This document shows positions 1 through 6,949 of a DNA stretch of 13,414 bases, one piece after another. Within the stretch, counting starts at the first letter, position 1, and every line of letters starts with the position of its first letter. The stretch spans positions 1 to 13,414 of the forward strand of contig NZCQ01000021.1 of NCBI GenBank assembly GCA_002688335.1. The letters run 5' to 3'. The notes below the pieces were generated by a model. The model worked only from the letters and a program-made list of their open reading frames with translations. It searched no databases and was not told the origin of the DNA. The translations under genes and the position numbers were made by a program. Source of the stretch: Candidatus Pacearchaeota archaeon. Lineage in GTDB: Archaea; Nanobdellota; Nanobdellia; Pacearchaeales; GW2011-AR1.

Positions 1-737
1 GAACTATATGCGTGAATTGGAAACTCAAAATTCCAATCAGAATATAACTTGTCATACTTATCTATTATTTTATTTACCTTCTCGGTGTCATTCCAAGGAT
101 GTGCGTGTTGTTTTTTAAGTTCTCCACCATTGGTCTCAACCTCTTTAATAAACTTTTTAATAATATAAATTCCATTTTTTGGTAATACTTCTCTATAAAA
201 CTTTTCGTTTAAACTCACTAAATTTTCACTTATAACTTGATGTGGTATTTCTAAATAAATTTTTGTTCTTGATTGTTTTTTACTATCAACGGCCTCAAAA
301 TATTTTTTCCAATCCCAAGTACCGAAACCTGCTGTAACCTTTCCATCTCTCAGTTGAAAGTTTATTCTATCATCAATCTTATATTGAATATCATAATTTC
401 TTTTATAAGGTACACTACCGTATGTATTATTTGGAAAAAATTTTATAATCTGATTATCATCATCATTCAGATTCACACTTTTATGATTGAATTTTTCATG
501 TAATTTTTTAACTTCAGAATGTTTTACTTGTTCATTATTGATTTTCAAAAAATAATGGCCACTCTTCTGTTGTTCCTCACATTCATCAAAACTCTCAATG
601 GTTTTCTTTTGTCTGTCGAGAACATCGTGTATATCTAATAAATCAAATGGTTTCAAATCATCAAAATGTGGTTTCCAATATTTTACTCCAAACCATTTTC
701 CCAATGTTCCTCGTGGTCTTTCAAAAACCCTCTTCAT
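1..737 (-). CDS. Partial protein, tandem paralogue of the upstream ParB/Srx-like protein (3' end outside window)
   Basis: An open frame runs from an ATG at 737-735 through 245 codons to the window edge without a stop. The start overlaps the upstream gene's stop as ATGA, the usual coupling in this operon. Collinear matches to the upstream protein show it is a diverged copy: FDLLDIHDVL (31-40) against FDILSYDEVV, IYLEIPHQVI (160-169) against IHFKLPYKLI, FIKEVE (196-201) against FIDEVE, and WNFEFPI (about 235-241) against WRMDFDV. The part corresponding to the neighbour's HR-containing motif lies beyond position 1. There is no signal peptide or membrane segment. I do not recognise a function; that the missing end carries a ParB/sulfiredoxin-like fold is inferred only from the paralogue. 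Confidence 0.8.
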   Translation of the reverse strand, partial: MKRVFERPRGTLGKWFGVKYWKPHFDDLKPFDLLDIHDVLDRQKKTIESFDECEEQQKSGHYFLKINNEQVKHSEVKKLHEKFNHKSVNLNDDDNQIIKFFPNNTYGSVPYKRNYDIQYKIDDRINFQLRDGKVTAGFGTWDWKKYFEAVDSKKQSRTKIYLEIPHQVISENLVSLNEKFYREVLPKNGIYIIKKFIKEVETNGGELKKQHAHPWNDTEKVNKIIDKYDKLYSDWNFEFPIHAYS

Positions 738-1591
738 ACCTCACATACCAAATTATCTTTTATAAAAAACTTTAATTTTTTATTTTTAACATCAACATTC
801 ATTCGTAGTGATTCTCCACCAAAAAATTTTGGTGTGGTTACATCATAAATTATATCTGTATTTAAATCCATATTAGGATATTGTAAAAATATAGGAACAT
901 CACTTTTAGTTTTTGCTAATAAAACACTTCTATGAGTACCTCTTTTTAGCATACGATATTTGTCATTATAACATATAGGATAGATAATACCTTCCTTTTT
1001 TAAATTCCTATATAATGCAACATCAAAATCCATTCTCCACTTATATTCATTGTGAGTTTCGAAATAATCCTTAAATGATGACTTGGTTGGATATCTTCTA
1101 TCAAAATTATCTCTTATCTCTCTCCAATTCTTTTCATCCCATTTCAATTCTGTAGATTCTACTTCATCAATAAACTCCCTCACAATAGTGACATCAGGAT
1201 TATCATGCATGCAAGTCATATGGTCATTAATAAGTTTATATGGAAGTTTGAAGTGAATAAAATGTGTCCAACCCTTTTTATATCCTTGCATATCCATAGA
1301 GATGACATCTGCCTTTGTCTTGACTAATTTCTCACCATCAGGTGCAACATTAAAATAGACAGGATCATATCCATCCCAAAAACCACCTTCTTCTATTTCT
1401 TCAACATCTGAATTGATTGGTCGTTCATTCCACCCACCAAGTCTTTCAGTACCATTATCATTTAATAAATTATGAGTTTTTAAATATAAAGAAACAACCT
1501 CATCATATGATAAAATATCAAATGAGTTTAAGTGGTTGAATGTATCAAAATAGTAATTAACTTTCAATTTCAACCCACTTGTTAGTTTCAT
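734..1591 (-). CDS. Protein with ParB/sulfiredoxin-like C-terminal motif, function unknown
   Basis: About 285 residues from the ATG at 1591. Other possible starts are an ATG at 1612 and a TTG at 1567 (then reading LKVNYYFDTF); the TTG would give an 11-nt overlap with the preceding MORN gene, more typical of this operon, so the start is uncertain. Near residues 201-235 it reads GIIYPI, then RGTHRSVLLA, then DVPIF. This order (hydrophobic strand, G-x-HR, alanine/leucine helix, vP-hydrophobic) resembles the ParB N-terminal/sulfiredoxin-like fold, where the HR pair sits in a nucleotide- or DNA-binding loop. No helix-turn-helix is evident, so a partition role is unlikely. The next gene is a diverged tandem copy. 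Its place in a glycan operon is unexplained; the fold is suggestive, the function unknown. Confidence 0.75.
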   Translation of the reverse strand: MKLTSGLKLKVNYYFDTFNHLNSFDILSYDEVVSLYLKTHNLLNDNGTERLGGWNERPINSDVEEIEEGGFWDGYDPVYFNVAPDGEKLVKTKADVISMDMQGYKKGWTHFIHFKLPYKLINDHMTCMHDNPDVTIVREFIDEVESTELKWDEKNWREIRDNFDRRYPTKSSFKDYFETHNEYKWRMDFDVALYRNLKKEGIIYPICYNDKYRMLKRGTHRSVLLAKTKSDVPIFLQYPNMDLNTDIIYDVTTPKFFGGESLRMNVDVKNKKLKFFIKDNLVCEV

Positions 1592-2066
1592 TCCATTCCC
1601 AATTTGACTCATCAATTAATTTTCCATCCTTCCAAGTTTGTTTTATCTTTTTTCGTCCATGGCCAGCACCCCTTTTTATCCAGGCCGGTCCTAAATCATC
1701 ATTCCATCTAATGAAATCACCATCTCGTTTCCCATTCTTAAAATTCCTTTCAAATTTCTTCTGTCCACTTACGTACCAATAAATCCATAATCCATGCATC
1801 TTCCCGTCCTTCCAAGTTCTTATCTGTTTTAACATCCCATTTGGCCACCAACCTTTTGATATACCATCTGCTCGTTTTCCATCTTTGTAATACCATTCAT
1901 ATCTTAACCCTTCACCCTCATCCGGATCTAATGTTAGACCACCTATATTATGAGAGTTGGGAATCATATCTTTCCAATAAACTCTAAATACCCCATTTTT
2001 AGGATGATGAGCGTCAACCCATTTTGTAGATGCGTCGTGTGCACCTCCTACTTTTAACAATGACAT
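1557..2066 (-). CDS. MORN-2 (YwqK-like) repeat protein, copy 3
   Basis: 169 residues. The N-terminal 80 residues carry a module shared with the two other MORN proteins here: NGVFRVYWKD, then DEGEGLRYEWYYKDGK, then ISKGWWPNG. Variant MORN repeats follow, of the form WKDGK-x-G-x-W-x-x-G-x-K, ending in WEWNETNKWVEIES. MORN-2 repeats form small beta-hairpins and occur in YwqK-type proteins, some annotated as antitoxin components, but no toxin-like partner is visible. There is no signal peptide. The start is well supported: AGGAG at 2077-2073 lies 6 nt before the ATG. It follows the glycosyltransferase-like gene and precedes the ParB/Srx-like gene. The role is unknown; binding or scaffolding is possible. 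Confidence 0.85.
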   Translation of the reverse strand: MSLLKVGGAHDASTKWVDAHHPKNGVFRVYWKDMIPNSHNIGGLTLDPDEGEGLRYEWYYKDGKRADGISKGWWPNGMLKQIRTWKDGKMHGLWIYWYVSGQKKFERNFKNGKRDGDFIRWNDDLGPAWIKRGAGHGRKKIKQTWKDGKLIDESNWEWNETNKWVEIES

Positions 2067-2072
2067 TTTATT

Positions 2073-2077
2073 CTCCT
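2073..2077 (-). promoter_or_regulatory. Ribosome binding site of MORN copy 3
   Basis: AGGAG on the minus strand, 6 nt before the ATG at 2066. It is one of the few near-consensus Shine-Dalgarno sequences in the window. It overlaps the TAG stop (2078-2076) of the +1-shifted reading of the upstream gene, which supports coding right up to this site. Confidence 0.75.
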
Positions 2078-2907
2078 ATATATTTTTTTGTGATTTTTTT
2101 TTAAAAAAATCCGAGCCTAATAAATTATATTTACCAAGTCTCTCTTCTATTAATTCAAACGTTGTAATATCTCCCTCATTATCCCATTCCACTCTTCTCC
2201 TCATAATTTTTTTTTCGCAGTCGAGGATGAAATATATTAGGATATGTCTTACTATGTAAGTTTGTTTTCATACAGATATAACCTGGTAAAGTATGATGAC
2301 CTGCGTAAAAACTTTGAGATTCTTGTAAATAACAATGTAAAAATCCATTACAGAATAAATTGATTGATTCCTCCGTACCCATAACAAGTAAATCACCACT
2401 CCACCTTGTTATTGATTTCGTTTCACCACCTAATTTATTTTCTATACCATCTGTAAAAATTGTAAAAACAGATTTCGAAAGCTTCTCCCAATTCACAAAA
2501 AGATGTTTTATCTGTTTCCGTCCACCCTCGTTATAATAGATATCAGGTCTTGTTAAAATTATAAAATCATAATCAACATTGTTTTGTTTTTGATATAATC
2601 GTCTAAATCTACTTCCCCAATATTGTAAGTAAGAATATGGTAATAAACTAAGTGGTTGTTGTTTTCGTGACCAATTCCCTTTTCCATCTGAATTTTCCTT
2701 GACAATATCTTTATTAATCGGAATCAAATTACTCGTTTCAAAAATACCATAATCAAGTTCTTTTGTATATTCATCTTCCCAACCACAAATATGTAAATCA
2801 ACATCAAATCCTCTTTCTTGAAGTGATGACTTGAACTCGACCCAATCATTGTATGATTTGTGCCAATATCTGATTTGACCTGATAATTGTATTGCTATCT
2901 TATGCAT
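2076..2907 (-). CDS. Glycosyltransferase-like protein (SGQIR/RPD family), apparently frameshifted near its C-terminus
   Basis: The first frame runs 2907-2179 (242 residues). It begins MHKIAIQLSGQIRYW, has HICGW near residues 39-43 and LTRPDIYY near 118-125, and resembles the 12462-13280 protein in all three places. SGQ(L/I)R plus a (K/T)xRPD motif is seen in WavE-like and related proteins of surface-polysaccharide clusters; RPD may play the part of a GT-A DxD, which is inference. Nine A residues occur on the coding strand at 2215-2207. Reading one base onward after this run continues as VEWDNEGDITTFELIEERLG and on to a TAG at 2078-2076, directly at the next gene's RBS. The in-frame ending YEEKSGMG looks non-native. 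I therefore annotate one gene of about 276 residues with a frameshift that is an assembly error, a mutation or slippage. Confidence 0.75.
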
Positions 2908-3613
2908 TTATATACTCGTATAATTTATCTGACAATATTTTATTATGTTCTGATGTTGGATGTCCAACATCCCATTTTTCGTCATTTGACTCTATAAATC
3001 TTTTCCAATTGTCATGGTTATCTATTTTAAAAAATTCAATATTTTTCATTTTTTCTACTGAGAAATTATTGATTGGTGCTATTTTCATAGTATTTATATT
3101 ATTCATTTGTTTATAACCCATCCCTAATATAGAACTAAAAAAAATAACTCTTGCCTTGTTACCAATAAAAGAGTTTAATAACTCACTCTGTTGGATTAAT
3201 CTGTCTAAAAGTATATTCCCATTTATTAAATATTTTAAAAGAAATTCTGAATATTGTTGTAGTTCATCTTTACTACATCCTATTCTTTCTGCCAAACTTG
3301 AACTATTTTTCTTAAACATTTCACTTCCGGTTATAAAAGATTTATAAACATTCGAATATAAATCCATCCTAAATAATTCCGTAAACCCCATGATGAATAA
3401 AGTTTCGTCCACCTTGTCAATATTTTCTTTAACCCATTGGTAGGTAACTCTAATCATTCTATCATTAGAACCACCTGCAATAGATAGGTTTATTTCCTCA
3501 CATTGTAATTTATCTGATAGTAATTTAGAAAATCTATCCTCTTTAAGATTTTCACATCCTACCCCCTGCGCATAACTGCAACCATTGACTACTAAATATT
3601 TATACTTTTTCAT
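2900..3613 (-). CDS. SGNH/GDSL-like hydrolase, copy B
   Basis: 237 residues, starting MKKYKYLVVNGCSYAQG. Block I is GCS with probable nucleophile Ser13. GGSNDR (47-52) supplies the block II/III glycine and asparagine, MGFTE (75-79) follows, and GHPTSEHNKIL near the C-terminus (His218 and His223) is block V. SGNH enzymes are esterases, lipases or acyltransferases; in a glycan cluster, adding or removing O-acyl groups is plausible. There is no signal peptide or transmembrane segment, so it is probably cytoplasmic. It is a tandem paralogue of the 4078-4758 gene, sharing a 32-nt perfect repeat at the 3' ends. It overlaps the preceding gene by 14 nt and the following gene by 8 nt. The family is fairly sure, the substrate unknown. 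Confidence 0.85.
   Translation of the reverse strand: MKKYKYLVVNGCSYAQGVGCENLKEDRFSKLLSDKLQCEEINLSIAGGSNDRMIRVTYQWVKENIDKVDETLFIMGFTELFRMDLYSNVYKSFITGSEMFKKNSSSLAERIGCSKDELQQYSEFLLKYLINGNILLDRLIQQSELLNSFIGNKARVIFFSSILGMGYKQMNNINTMKIAPINNFSVEKMKNIEFFKIDNHDNWKRFIESNDEKWDVGHPTSEHNKILSDKLYEYINA
2912..2943. repeat. 32-nt perfect direct repeat, copy 1 (SGNH 3' ends)
   Basis: Identical over 32 nt to 4090-4121. It encodes the shared C-terminal helix KILSDKLYEY of the two SGNH proteins. The copies are in the same orientation 1178 nt apart; recombination between them would remove one SGNH gene and the unknown gene between them. Confidence 0.85.
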
Positions 3614-4085
3614 AATATGATTGTTCTATGTGTATATTTAGCATATTTAATAATGCAAAAAATTTATGCCTATCATCATTGATCTTCATATATGTCAAAA
3701 TATTCCACACTTTATTATTTACATTGGATATCATATCAAAAGTTAAAGAATCTGAATACCAATTCCACTTATTTGGTAGTCTTAACGATAAATTTTCTTG
3801 ATAAATATTTTTGGTCCAAGGTTTCTTTTTAATTTCAATGTCATCAAATGAATAAATCATATATCTACTTGTTGATTTAAATTCTGTTGGATTATAAGAG
3901 TCCTTTAAGAAAAAAACCCTATCGTATAACTTTTTATTCAATATTTCATTTTCGGATTTCATCATACCTGCATTATTAATAATGTCAACCCATTCAAGTT
4001 TCTCATCATAATACATGATATTGTCAACTATTTGTTCTGTATCATATTTATCGTCTATATTTGGTTGTATTATTAAGTTATTCAT
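3600..4085 (-). CDS. Protein of unknown function between two SGNH hydrolases
   Basis: 161 residues, beginning MNNLIIQPNIDDKYDTEQ and ending NIHIEQSYYEKV. It is rich in Asn, Asp, Lys and aromatic residues, with no signal peptide, membrane span or motif I recognise. It overlaps the upstream SGNH gene by 8 nt and the downstream one by 14 nt, so translation is probably coupled and the frame is surely real. Its position between two paralogous hydrolases suggests an accessory to them, or that it came along when the SGNH gene was duplicated. No function can be assigned. Confidence 0.75.
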   Translation of the reverse strand: MNNLIIQPNIDDKYDTEQIVDNIMYYDEKLEWVDIINNAGMMKSENEILNKKLYDRVFFLKDSYNPTEFKSTSRYMIYSFDDIEIKKKPWTKNIYQENLSLRLPNKWNWYSDSLTFDMISNVNNKVWNILTYMKINDDRHKFFALLNMLNIHIEQSYYEKV

Positions 4086-4758
4086 TTAAATACTCGTATA
4101 ATTTATCTGACAATATTTTATGGTCATCTGAATTTGGATGGTTTCCCTTATATGAATCTCTATAAGAGGAAATAAATTTTCGCCAAGTATCATATCCACC
4201 TATCATGAATTCTTCTAATTCATCTGTTTTTTTTGTATATTTTCTTTCTTCTTTTGAGAATGAGGCAAAAAATATTAATCTACCACCTTGTGCCTTGATG
4301 TAAGAATTCAACAATATCAATTGTCTATTCAAATTATTCATTAATGGAACATCACTTGTCAAATATTTTAAATCTAAGTCGGCGTATTTTTTGATATCAT
4401 CTTCAGACATGCAAAGTTTAACTGATGCCTCATTACTATCAGATTGTTCATGATATAGTTCTGGTACAGATATAGCCGTATATGTTTTACGAACATTTGA
4501 ATATAAATCTTTTCTATAAAGTTCAGTTAATCCGATGATGAATAAAGATTCTTTTACTTTATTTTGGTTCTCTTGTATCCAATCAAAGGTAGTTCTAAAT
4601 GCTCTATCATTAGAACCACCACCCTTAGCAATATTTATCTCTTCACATTTTAATTTGTCTGATAGTAATTTAGAAAATCTTTCCTCTTCTACATTTTTAC
4701 ATCCTTGTCCTTTAGCAAAACTACAACCATTTACAACTAAATATTTATAATTTTTCAT
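4078..4758 (-). CDS. SGNH/GDSL-like hydrolase, copy A
   Basis: 226 residues, beginning MKNYKYLVVNGCSFAKG. Block I GCS has probable nucleophile Ser13; GGGSNDR (46-52) and a FIIGLTE strand follow; block V is NHPNSDDHKIL near the C-terminus, with His207 and His213. It is strongly similar to the 2900-3613 protein over N- and C-terminal parts, with a more variable middle. Like that copy it has no export signal. It overlaps the 3' end of the CMP-sugar synthetase-like gene by 14 nt. A decayed cytidylyltransferase-SGNH pair at 6007-6278 has the same order, suggesting these two genes move as a unit. An O-acyl esterase or acyltransferase acting on the CMP-sugar or its glycan is a reasonable guess. Confidence 0.85.
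   Translation of the reverse strand: MKNYKYLVVNGCSFAKGQGCKNVEEERFSKLLSDKLKCEEINIAKGGGSNDRAFRTTFDWIQENQNKVKESLFIIGLTELYRKDLYSNVRKTYTAISVPELYHEQSDSNEASVKLCMSEDDIKKYADLDLKYLTSDVPLMNNLNRQLILLNSYIKAQGGRLIFFASFSKEERKYTKKTDELEEFMIGGYDTWRKFISSYRDSYKGNHPNSDDHKILSDKLYEYLNE
4090..4121. repeat. 32-nt perfect direct repeat, copy 2 (SGNH 3' ends)
   Basis: Second copy of the block at 2912-2943, inside the C-terminal coding region of SGNH copy A. The identity reflects recent tandem duplication or gene conversion. Confidence 0.85.
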
Positions 4759-5410
4759 AAATACCTTTGACTATTTCTAAATCTTCTTCAGTATCGACAT
4801 CTAATAATTCAATCTCATCGAAATCGACAACATAGGGATGTGGATTATTTTTTACTGATGGAAAATAATTATGTTCTTTTAACATATAATCTTTTTTAAA
4901 GCAAACCAAACTATGAGTTGCTGCATATAGATATGGTCCCTCAGTAGTTGAAAGTCTATCTTTACCAAAAAAATTGACTGGGCTATTATCCTTATCCCAA
5001 AAGAAATTTCTTACTTGATGAACACTCATTGCACTTTCATACTCACAACTTTTGAACCAATCAATCATTTTTTGGAGCTTCTCTACTTTTAAAAAGGGTT
5101 GACAAGGGTTGAACATAACAATGTAATCGGATTTTACCTTTTCGAGATGTCGATAAAAAACTCCAAGAGGTGCATTTCCTTTTTTAACGGAATCATATTC
5201 CCTTTCTAATATTTCCACACCATCTACAACCCTATCTTTTAATTCTTGTTCGTATACTGCTAAGTATTTTTCTTCTACATTTTTAAGTTTAGATATATTG
5301 TTTATTGCTACATCTATTAGAGTTTTACCATCACCCAAATCTCTCAAGTGTTTTTTAGATACTCGTGTACTTTCTAATCTTGCATGTATAATAACAGCTA
5401 TACTTTTCAT
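4745..5410 (-). CDS. CMP-sugar synthetase-like cytidylyltransferase (NeuA/KdsB superfamily)
   Basis: 221 residues from the ATG at 5410: MKSIAVIIHARLESTRVSKKHL. A longer in-frame reading to 5518 adds a lysine-rich stretch antisense to nothing useful and overlapping the MORN gene, so I reject it; AGGAT at 5420-5416 precedes the chosen ATG by 5 nt. The N-terminus is the nucleotide-binding loop of the family (hydrophobic strand, arginine, then K-(N/H)-L). MFNPCQPFL near the middle matches the strand and loop holding the CTP site, and the C-terminus ELLDVDTEEDLEI matches the usual ID(T/D)xxD ending. Such enzymes make CMP-activated acidic sugars from CTP. The exact sugar cannot be read from sequence. 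It follows a MORN gene and precedes an SGNH gene. Confidence 0.8.
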   Translation of the reverse strand: MKSIAVIIHARLESTRVSKKHLRDLGDGKTLIDVAINNISKLKNVEEKYLAVYEQELKDRVVDGVEILEREYDSVKKGNAPLGVFYRHLEKVKSDYIVMFNPCQPFLKVEKLQKMIDWFKSCEYESAMSVHQVRNFFWDKDNSPVNFFGKDRLSTTEGPYLYAATHSLVCFKKDYMLKEHNYFPSVKNNPHPYVVDFDEIELLDVDTEEDLEIVKGIYEKL

Positions 5411-5429
5411 AATAAATCCTAATATTGTT

Positions 5430-5975
5430 TTATCCACTTTTAATTTTATTATACATTTCTTCTTTTTCCTTCTGGCCATCTTTTTTCCAAAAAATCCATA
5501 ATCCACACCTTTGACCATTTTTAAACAACCCTTCTTTCATCTTTTGTCCGTTCCCATACCATTCAGTCTGTTTACCATCGTATTCCCCATCCTTGTAAGT
5601 TAATTCTTTCTTCTTCTCTCCAGTCTTATACCACATAGTAGTTAATCCATTTTCTTTTCCATCTTTAAAAGTTATTATTTCTTTCTTCTCTCCATTCGTA
5701 TGCCATCTGTTCCATATCCCATTCAATTTTCCATCCTTCCAAGTTCCTTCATCTTTCAACTGTCCATTAGAAAACCAAGATTTCGATACCCCATCTGCTC
5801 TTTTTCCATCTCTATAATACCACTCATATCTCAATCCTTCACCTTCATTTGAATCTAATGTCGCATCACCATCGCATAATGAAGTTATATCTTTCCAATA
5901 AACTCTAAATAATCCGTTATCAGGACAATTCTTTTTAATCCATTTTTTTGCAGCCCGACCAAATATGTATGACAT
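5430..5975 (-). CDS. MORN-2 (YwqK-like) repeat protein, copy 2
   Basis: 181 residues, the longest of the three copies. It carries the shared N-terminal module (NGLFRVYWKD, EGEGLRYEWYYRDGK, VSKSWFSNG) and then about five variant MORN repeats typified by TWKDGKLNGIWNRWHTNGEK and LTYKDGEYDGKQTEWYGNGQ. It ends in a lysine/glutamate-rich tail. There is no signal peptide. No good Shine-Dalgarno sequence precedes the ATG (GAGGG at 5996-5992 is 16 nt away). It sits just after the decayed cassette and just before an intact cytidylyltransferase, so it may mark the edge of an incoming module. YwqK-type antitoxin function is a family annotation only; no toxin is seen. Confidence 0.85.
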   Translation of the reverse strand: MSYIFGRAAKKWIKKNCPDNGLFRVYWKDITSLCDGDATLDSNEGEGLRYEWYYRDGKRADGVSKSWFSNGQLKDEGTWKDGKLNGIWNRWHTNGEKKEIITFKDGKENGLTTMWYKTGEKKKELTYKDGEYDGKQTEWYGNGQKMKEGLFKNGQRCGLWIFWKKDGQKEKEEMYNKIKSG

Positions 5976-6006
5976 AATATTTTATTATAAACCCTCAATT
6001 TTATAT

Positions 6007-6147
6007 TTAATAAATCTCACCATAAAACCTATATAATTCTTTTGCAAATAATTTATGGCCCTTTCAACTTATATTTCCACCGACACGGACATCTTTAAAG
6101 TCTCCCCAACCTTCTTCAATATTTGATATATCTTTATACTTTTTCAT
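6007..6147 (-). pseudogene. SGNH hydrolase remnant with large internal deletion and TGA stop
   Basis: From the ATG at 6147 it reads MKKYKDISNIEEGWG, reaches a TGA at 6066-6064, then continues in the same frame as KGHKLFAKELYRFYGEIY to a TAA at 6009-6007. MKKYK matches the start of SGNH copy B at DNA level (15 nt identical), and GNIS-(stop)-KGHKLFAKELY resembles the block V ending (NSDDHKILSDKLYEY in copy A). About 170 codons of the middle are absent, including the Ser, Gly and Asn blocks. This is a decayed gene. Its ATG overlaps the stop of the truncated cytidylyltransferase as ATGA. Confidence 0.65.
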
Positions 6148-6278
6148 TTAACTTCCAACTTACTTAAATTTTCTAATGCAATATCAATCAATGTTGTATC
6201 ACCTAAAGGTCGTAAATGTTTATTTGGACATCTCGTACTATCTTTTCTAGCGTGTATAATTGCCGCCAATGTTTTCAT
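6144..6278 (-). pseudogene. Truncated cytidylyltransferase (N-terminal 44 codons only)
   Basis: Reads MKTLAAIIHARKDSTRCPNK, then HLRPLGDTTLIDIALENLSK, then LEVK and stop. It aligns with the first 45 residues of the intact cytidylyltransferase at 4745-5410 (MKSIAVIIHARLESTR, KKHLRDLGDGKTLIDVAINN). The intact protein is 221 residues, so about 175 codons are missing, including the rest of the active site. It begins with an ATGA overlap to the sulfotransferase-like gene and ends with another to the SGNH remnant. It is diverged from the intact copy at DNA level, so it is not a fresh duplicate of it. Confidence 0.75.
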
Positions 6279-6949
6279 AATTCTAACCAATGTTTACTCT
6301 TTTTAATTCCCTTCCAAAAAGGCTGACTAATATAAATATAGTAAGAACTCCACTCTTTGGTTAATATAGTAAATTTTCTCTTACTCCACATATTATCTGT
6401 GAGGTATTTTAGTATTATTCTCTTCACATCAGCATTATGTCCAACATTGTAAAATGGAACTTTGGTATCCGAATAACCTAAATATTGTGGTAGGTGAGAA
6501 GTCATTTTTTTCAAATCAAAAAATTTTAACTTACACCCATTCCAATCATCATTAGGAAGTATTTTCTCTAAAAAAATTTTCATCGTAGGATTTTTAAAAT
6601 ATTCGAATCTTGAATGATATGTAAAATCTTTATGTAAAAACAATTCGACATCTTGTTCTGTTATGGAATTGACATCATCGTCACTTCTGATAAGTAAATG
6701 TTTACTAATATATTCCAATAGTTCACTTTTAGCCCTATCGATTTCGTCTCTGATAGGAAAATACACCACTACATCCTCATCATGATGATTTACAAATTCC
6801 TCTACCGCGTTCTTTCCATATTTGGCTGGATTCTCATTATGTAGTTCCCAATTTTTATTTTGTAAAGCAACTTGTTTTAGAGCCTGACTTGCATTTTTTG
6901 CAAGACCAAGTATTCTAACATTGTCTCTTTTTATATATCGTGTGCTCAT
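6275..6949 (-). CDS. Sulfotransferase-like protein (tentative)
   Basis: 224 residues. NVRILGLAKNASQALKQV (10-27) could be the strand-loop-helix that forms the 5'-phosphosulfate loop in PAPS-dependent sulfotransferases, and VVVYFPIRDEIDRAKS (60-75) resembles the conserved hydrophobic-strand-RDPxxRxxS segment that holds the 3'-phosphate. The usual loop glycine/serine pattern is not clean, so the family is tentative. If right, it would sulfate a sugar of the surface glycan. There is no signal peptide or membrane span. It starts with an ATGA overlap to the exostosin-like gene and its stop overlaps the ATG of the truncated cytidylyltransferase. Confidence 0.6.
   Translation of the reverse strand: MSTRYIKRDNVRILGLAKNASQALKQVALQNKNWELHNENPAKYGKNAVEEFVNHHDEDVVVYFPIRDEIDRAKSELLEYISKHLLIRSDDDVNSITEQDVELFLHKDFTYHSRFEYFKNPTMKIFLEKILPNDDWNGCKLKFFDLKKMTSHLPQYLGYSDTKVPFYNVGHNADVKRIILKYLTDNMWSKRKFTILTKEWSSYYIYISQPFWKGIKKSKHWLEL

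Noticed and set aside
273..503. Plus-strand open frames (for example 273-503, 666-848, 8786-9034, 10040-10243)
   Set aside because: Each lies opposite a well-supported minus-strand gene and has no recognisable protein content; they are shadows in AT-rich DNA.
2082..2110. T- and A-rich runs near 2082-2110 as a terminator
   Set aside because: No GC stem; the stretch encodes the Phe/Lys-rich end of the shifted reading frame and an operon gene follows directly.
2076..2204. Separate 42-residue gene starting at the ATG 2204
   Set aside because: It has no proper RBS of its own, begins inside the preceding gene just after the A run, and is better explained as that gene's C-terminus in the shifted frame.
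3597..3604. TATAAATA inside the start of both SGNH genes (3597-3604, 4742-4749), like a T4 late promoter
   Set aside because: It lies after the start codons and is explained by the conserved Lys-Tyr-Lys-Tyr codons.
5411..5518. Upstream extension of the 4745-5410 cytidylyltransferase
   Set aside because: It adds a lysine-rich stretch overlapping the MORN gene; family alignment and AGGAT support the start at 5410.
5984..5989. TATAAT on the minus strand as a -10 box before MORN copy 2
   Set aside because: It is only about 9 nt before the ATG and has no matching -35; it is likely chance in AT-rich sequence.
6064..6066. TGA read as an amino acid in the SGNH remnant
   Set aside because: The catalytic blocks are deleted and no other gene here uses in-frame TGA; TGA serves as a normal stop for many genes in the window.
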